Shown here piece by piece: positions 62,876 to 64,000 of a stretch of DNA of 64,000 nucleotides. The stretch is from Eubacterium sp. ER2 (lineage in GTDB: Bacteria > Bacillota > Clostridia > Lachnospirales > Lachnospiraceae): assembly GCF_000765215.1 (NCBI RefSeq), contig NZ_JPJE01000005.1, positions 124,001 to 188,000 on the forward strand, given 5' to 3'. The notes beneath the pieces are model-generated. The model did not search any database. It was not told the origin of the DNA and saw nothing but the letters and a program-made list of their open reading frames with translations. Within the stretch, counting starts at the first letter, position 1; every line of letters begins with the position of its first letter. The translations under genes were made by a program, and so were the position numbers.

Positions 62876-62915
62876 TTGATTTTTGGGATAATGTCTAGTA
62901 GAATATTTCTAGTAG
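62876..62915 (+). promoter_or_regulatory. plsX promoter with TCTAGTAG direct repeat
   Basis: TTGATT (62876-62881), 17 bases, TAGAAT (62899-62904). TCTAGTAG is repeated at 62894-62901 and 62908-62915, overlapping the -10 box with a 14-base period. A candidate site for a fatty-acid synthesis regulator. Confidence 0.55.
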
Positions 62916-62932
62916 TTATGGAGGAAAGAAAA

Positions 62933-63955
62933 ATGGCAGAACTTACAAAAATTGTCCTTGACGCCATGGGCGGGGACAACGCCCCGGTGGAGATGGTCAA
63001 GGGCGCGGTTGATGCCCTCTCCAGGGAGAAGAGCATCAAGGTGTATCTTGTAGGACAGGAAGAGGTTGTCAGGAAAGAGCTGGAAAAATATACGTTTGAC
63101 AGGGACAGAATAGAGATTGTGAATGCCACAGAGGTTATCGAGACGGCAGAGCCCCCGGTCAACGCTATCCGGAAAAAGAAGGACTCATCCATTGTGGTGG
63201 GCATGAAGATGGTCAGATCCGGCGATGCCGACGCCTTCGTGTCGGCCGGAAGCTCAGGAGCTGTGCTGGTGGGAGGACAGACCATAGTGGGAAGGATCAA
63301 GGGAGTGGAGCGGCCGCCCCTTGCGCCCCTCATCCCCACGGAGAAGGGAGTCTCCCTTCTGATCGACTGCGGCGCCAACGTGGATGCCCGCCCTTCCCAT
63401 CTGGTCCAGTTTGCCAAGATGGGCTCCATCTATATGGAGCATGTGATGGGCGTGAAGAATCCAAAGGTTGCCATCGTCAATATCGGAGCTGAGGAGGAGA
63501 AGGGCAACGCCCTGGTGAAGGAGACCTTCCCCCTCCTGAAGGCGGCAAAGGGCATCAACTTTACCGGAAGCATAGAGGCAAGGGAAATTCCCCACGGCCA
63601 GGCGGACGTCATCGTCTGCGAGGCCTTTGCCGGGAACATTATCCTGAAGCTGTTCGAGGGTGTGGGAGCTGTGCTGATCAGCAAGGTGAAGGAGGGCATG
63701 ATGAGCAGCCTCCGCAGCAAGATCGGCGCCCTTCTGGTGAAGCCGGCCCTCAAGGAGACGCTGAAGGGCTTTGACACGAGCGAGTACGGCGGAGCGCCGC
63801 TGCTTGGGCTGAAGGGGCTCGTGGTGAAGACCCACGGAAGCTCAAAGGCGAGAGAGGTATCCAACTCCATCCTCCAGTGCCTGACCTTCCGGGAGCAGAG
63901 GATCAATGAGAAGATCCAGGAGTGTATTCAGGCGGATGACTCGTCCGATGAATAG
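62933..63955 (+). CDS. plsX: Phosphate acyltransferase PlsX
   Basis: Makes acyl phosphate from acyl-ACP for phosphatidic acid synthesis. VLDAMGGDNAPVEMVKGAVDAL starts the protein, followed by SAGSSGAVLVGGQTIVGRIKGVERPPLAP, DCGANVDARPSHLVQFAKMG, FTGSIEAREIPHGQADVIVCEAFAGNIILKLFEG and GGAPLLGLKGLVVKTHGSSK. 340 residues. ATG 62933 is used because GGAGG is 8 bases upstream and the normal N-terminus follows; an earlier in-frame start would read through the promoter. A probable acpP follows. Confidence 0.96.
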   Translation: MAELTKIVLDAMGGDNAPVEMVKGAVDALSREKSIKVYLVGQEEVVRKELEKYTFDRDRIEIVNATEVIETAEPPVNAIRKKKDSSIVVGMKMVRSGDADAFVSAGSSGAVLVGGQTIVGRIKGVERPPLAPLIPTEKGVSLLIDCGANVDARPSHLVQFAKMGSIYMEHVMGVKNPKVAIVNIGAEEEKGNALVKETFPLLKAAKGINFTGSIEAREIPHGQADVIVCEAFAGNIILKLFEGVGAVLISKVKEGMMSSLRSKIGALLVKPALKETLKGFDTSEYGGAPLLGLKGLVVKTHGSSKAREVSNSILQCLTFREQRINEKIQECIQADDSSDE

Positions 63956-63985
63956 ATATAAAGCAATATAAAGGAGATGAAGAAA

Positions 63986-64000
63986 ATGGAATTTGAAAAA
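63986..64000 (+). CDS. Start of the next gene, probably acyl carrier protein
   Basis: ATG 63986 encodes M-E-F-E-K before the window ends, with AAGGAG (63971-63976) upstream and 30 bases after plsX. The position after plsX and the first residues are those of acpP in Clostridia, but five codons are not proof. Confidence 0.5.

Overview
The window looks like chromosomal DNA of a Gram-positive anaerobe of the class Clostridia, most probably family Lachnospiraceae. The reasons are a Hsp33/NAD synthase/Mn-pyrophosphatase gene set of clostridial type, a SpoVB-type flippase, a glycolytic block gap-pgk-tpiA-gpmI, the order pta-ackA-yceD-rpmF, a pyruvate kinase without extra domain, a very large 2-hydroxyacyl-CoA dehydratase activase-like protein, strong AGGAGG ribosome binding sites and consensus sigma-A promoters. 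The genus cannot be fixed from sequence reading alone. The backbone has high-GC codon use. One block (about 35.2-44.4 kb) is visibly more AT-rich and foreign.

Layout. 1-9.8 kb: end of methylglyoxal synthase, a methyltransferase, hslO, nadE, then a compact overlapping set of membrane and redox genes ending in a FUSC-family protein, a convergent XRE regulator and an S1-domain protein. 10-17.9 kb: CBS/DRTGG pyrophosphatase, flavin reductase, a convergent SpoVB-like flippase, then an iron-sulfur/tRNA thiolation run (iscR, iscS, iscU, mnmA) and a PHP histidinol phosphatase. 18-24 kb: gap, pgk, tpiA, an esterase and gpmI, with a structured repeat array between pgk and tpiA. 24-35 kb: the 1424-residue activase, a catalytically dead rhomboid-like protein with a zinc ribbon, pyk, a TrmB regulator overlapping lysA, a lipoprotein and a TauE/SafE exporter.

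35.2-44.4 kb: gene wreckage followed by an integrative mobilizable element. It has a large serine recombinase, an XRE regulator, a pMV158/MobV-type origin of transfer, a Mef-like macrolide efflux gene behind a leader peptide and attenuator, a methyltransferase, a SnoaL-like protein, a second XRE regulator with its own operator cluster, a cysteine-rich protein, a short RepA-like protein and a MobV relaxase. A tRNA-Leu(CAA) gene follows immediately on the chromosomal side.

44.6-64 kb: polA-coaE-MBL hydrolase-ACT protein-UPF0210-degV run; tmcAL and mgtE in divergent orientation; acetate production genes pta-ackA; yceD-rpmF; the fructose operon fruR-fruK-fruA with three 17-bp operator repeats; two small orphan genes, one behind a large 5' hairpin; a tyrosine-recombinase-like protein that has lost most of its catalytic residues; and plsX followed by the first codons of a probable acpP.

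Together the metabolic genes describe a fermenter that takes up fructose by PTS, runs lower glycolysis to pyruvate and makes ATP through acetyl phosphate to acetate. The most noteworthy items are the swapped-stem repeat array (20.35-20.54 kb), the mobilizable element with its oriT 5 kb away from its relaxase, the MLIFVR leader and attenuator of the efflux gene, the double-activase fusion, the pseudo-rhomboid, and the inactive Xer-like protein.
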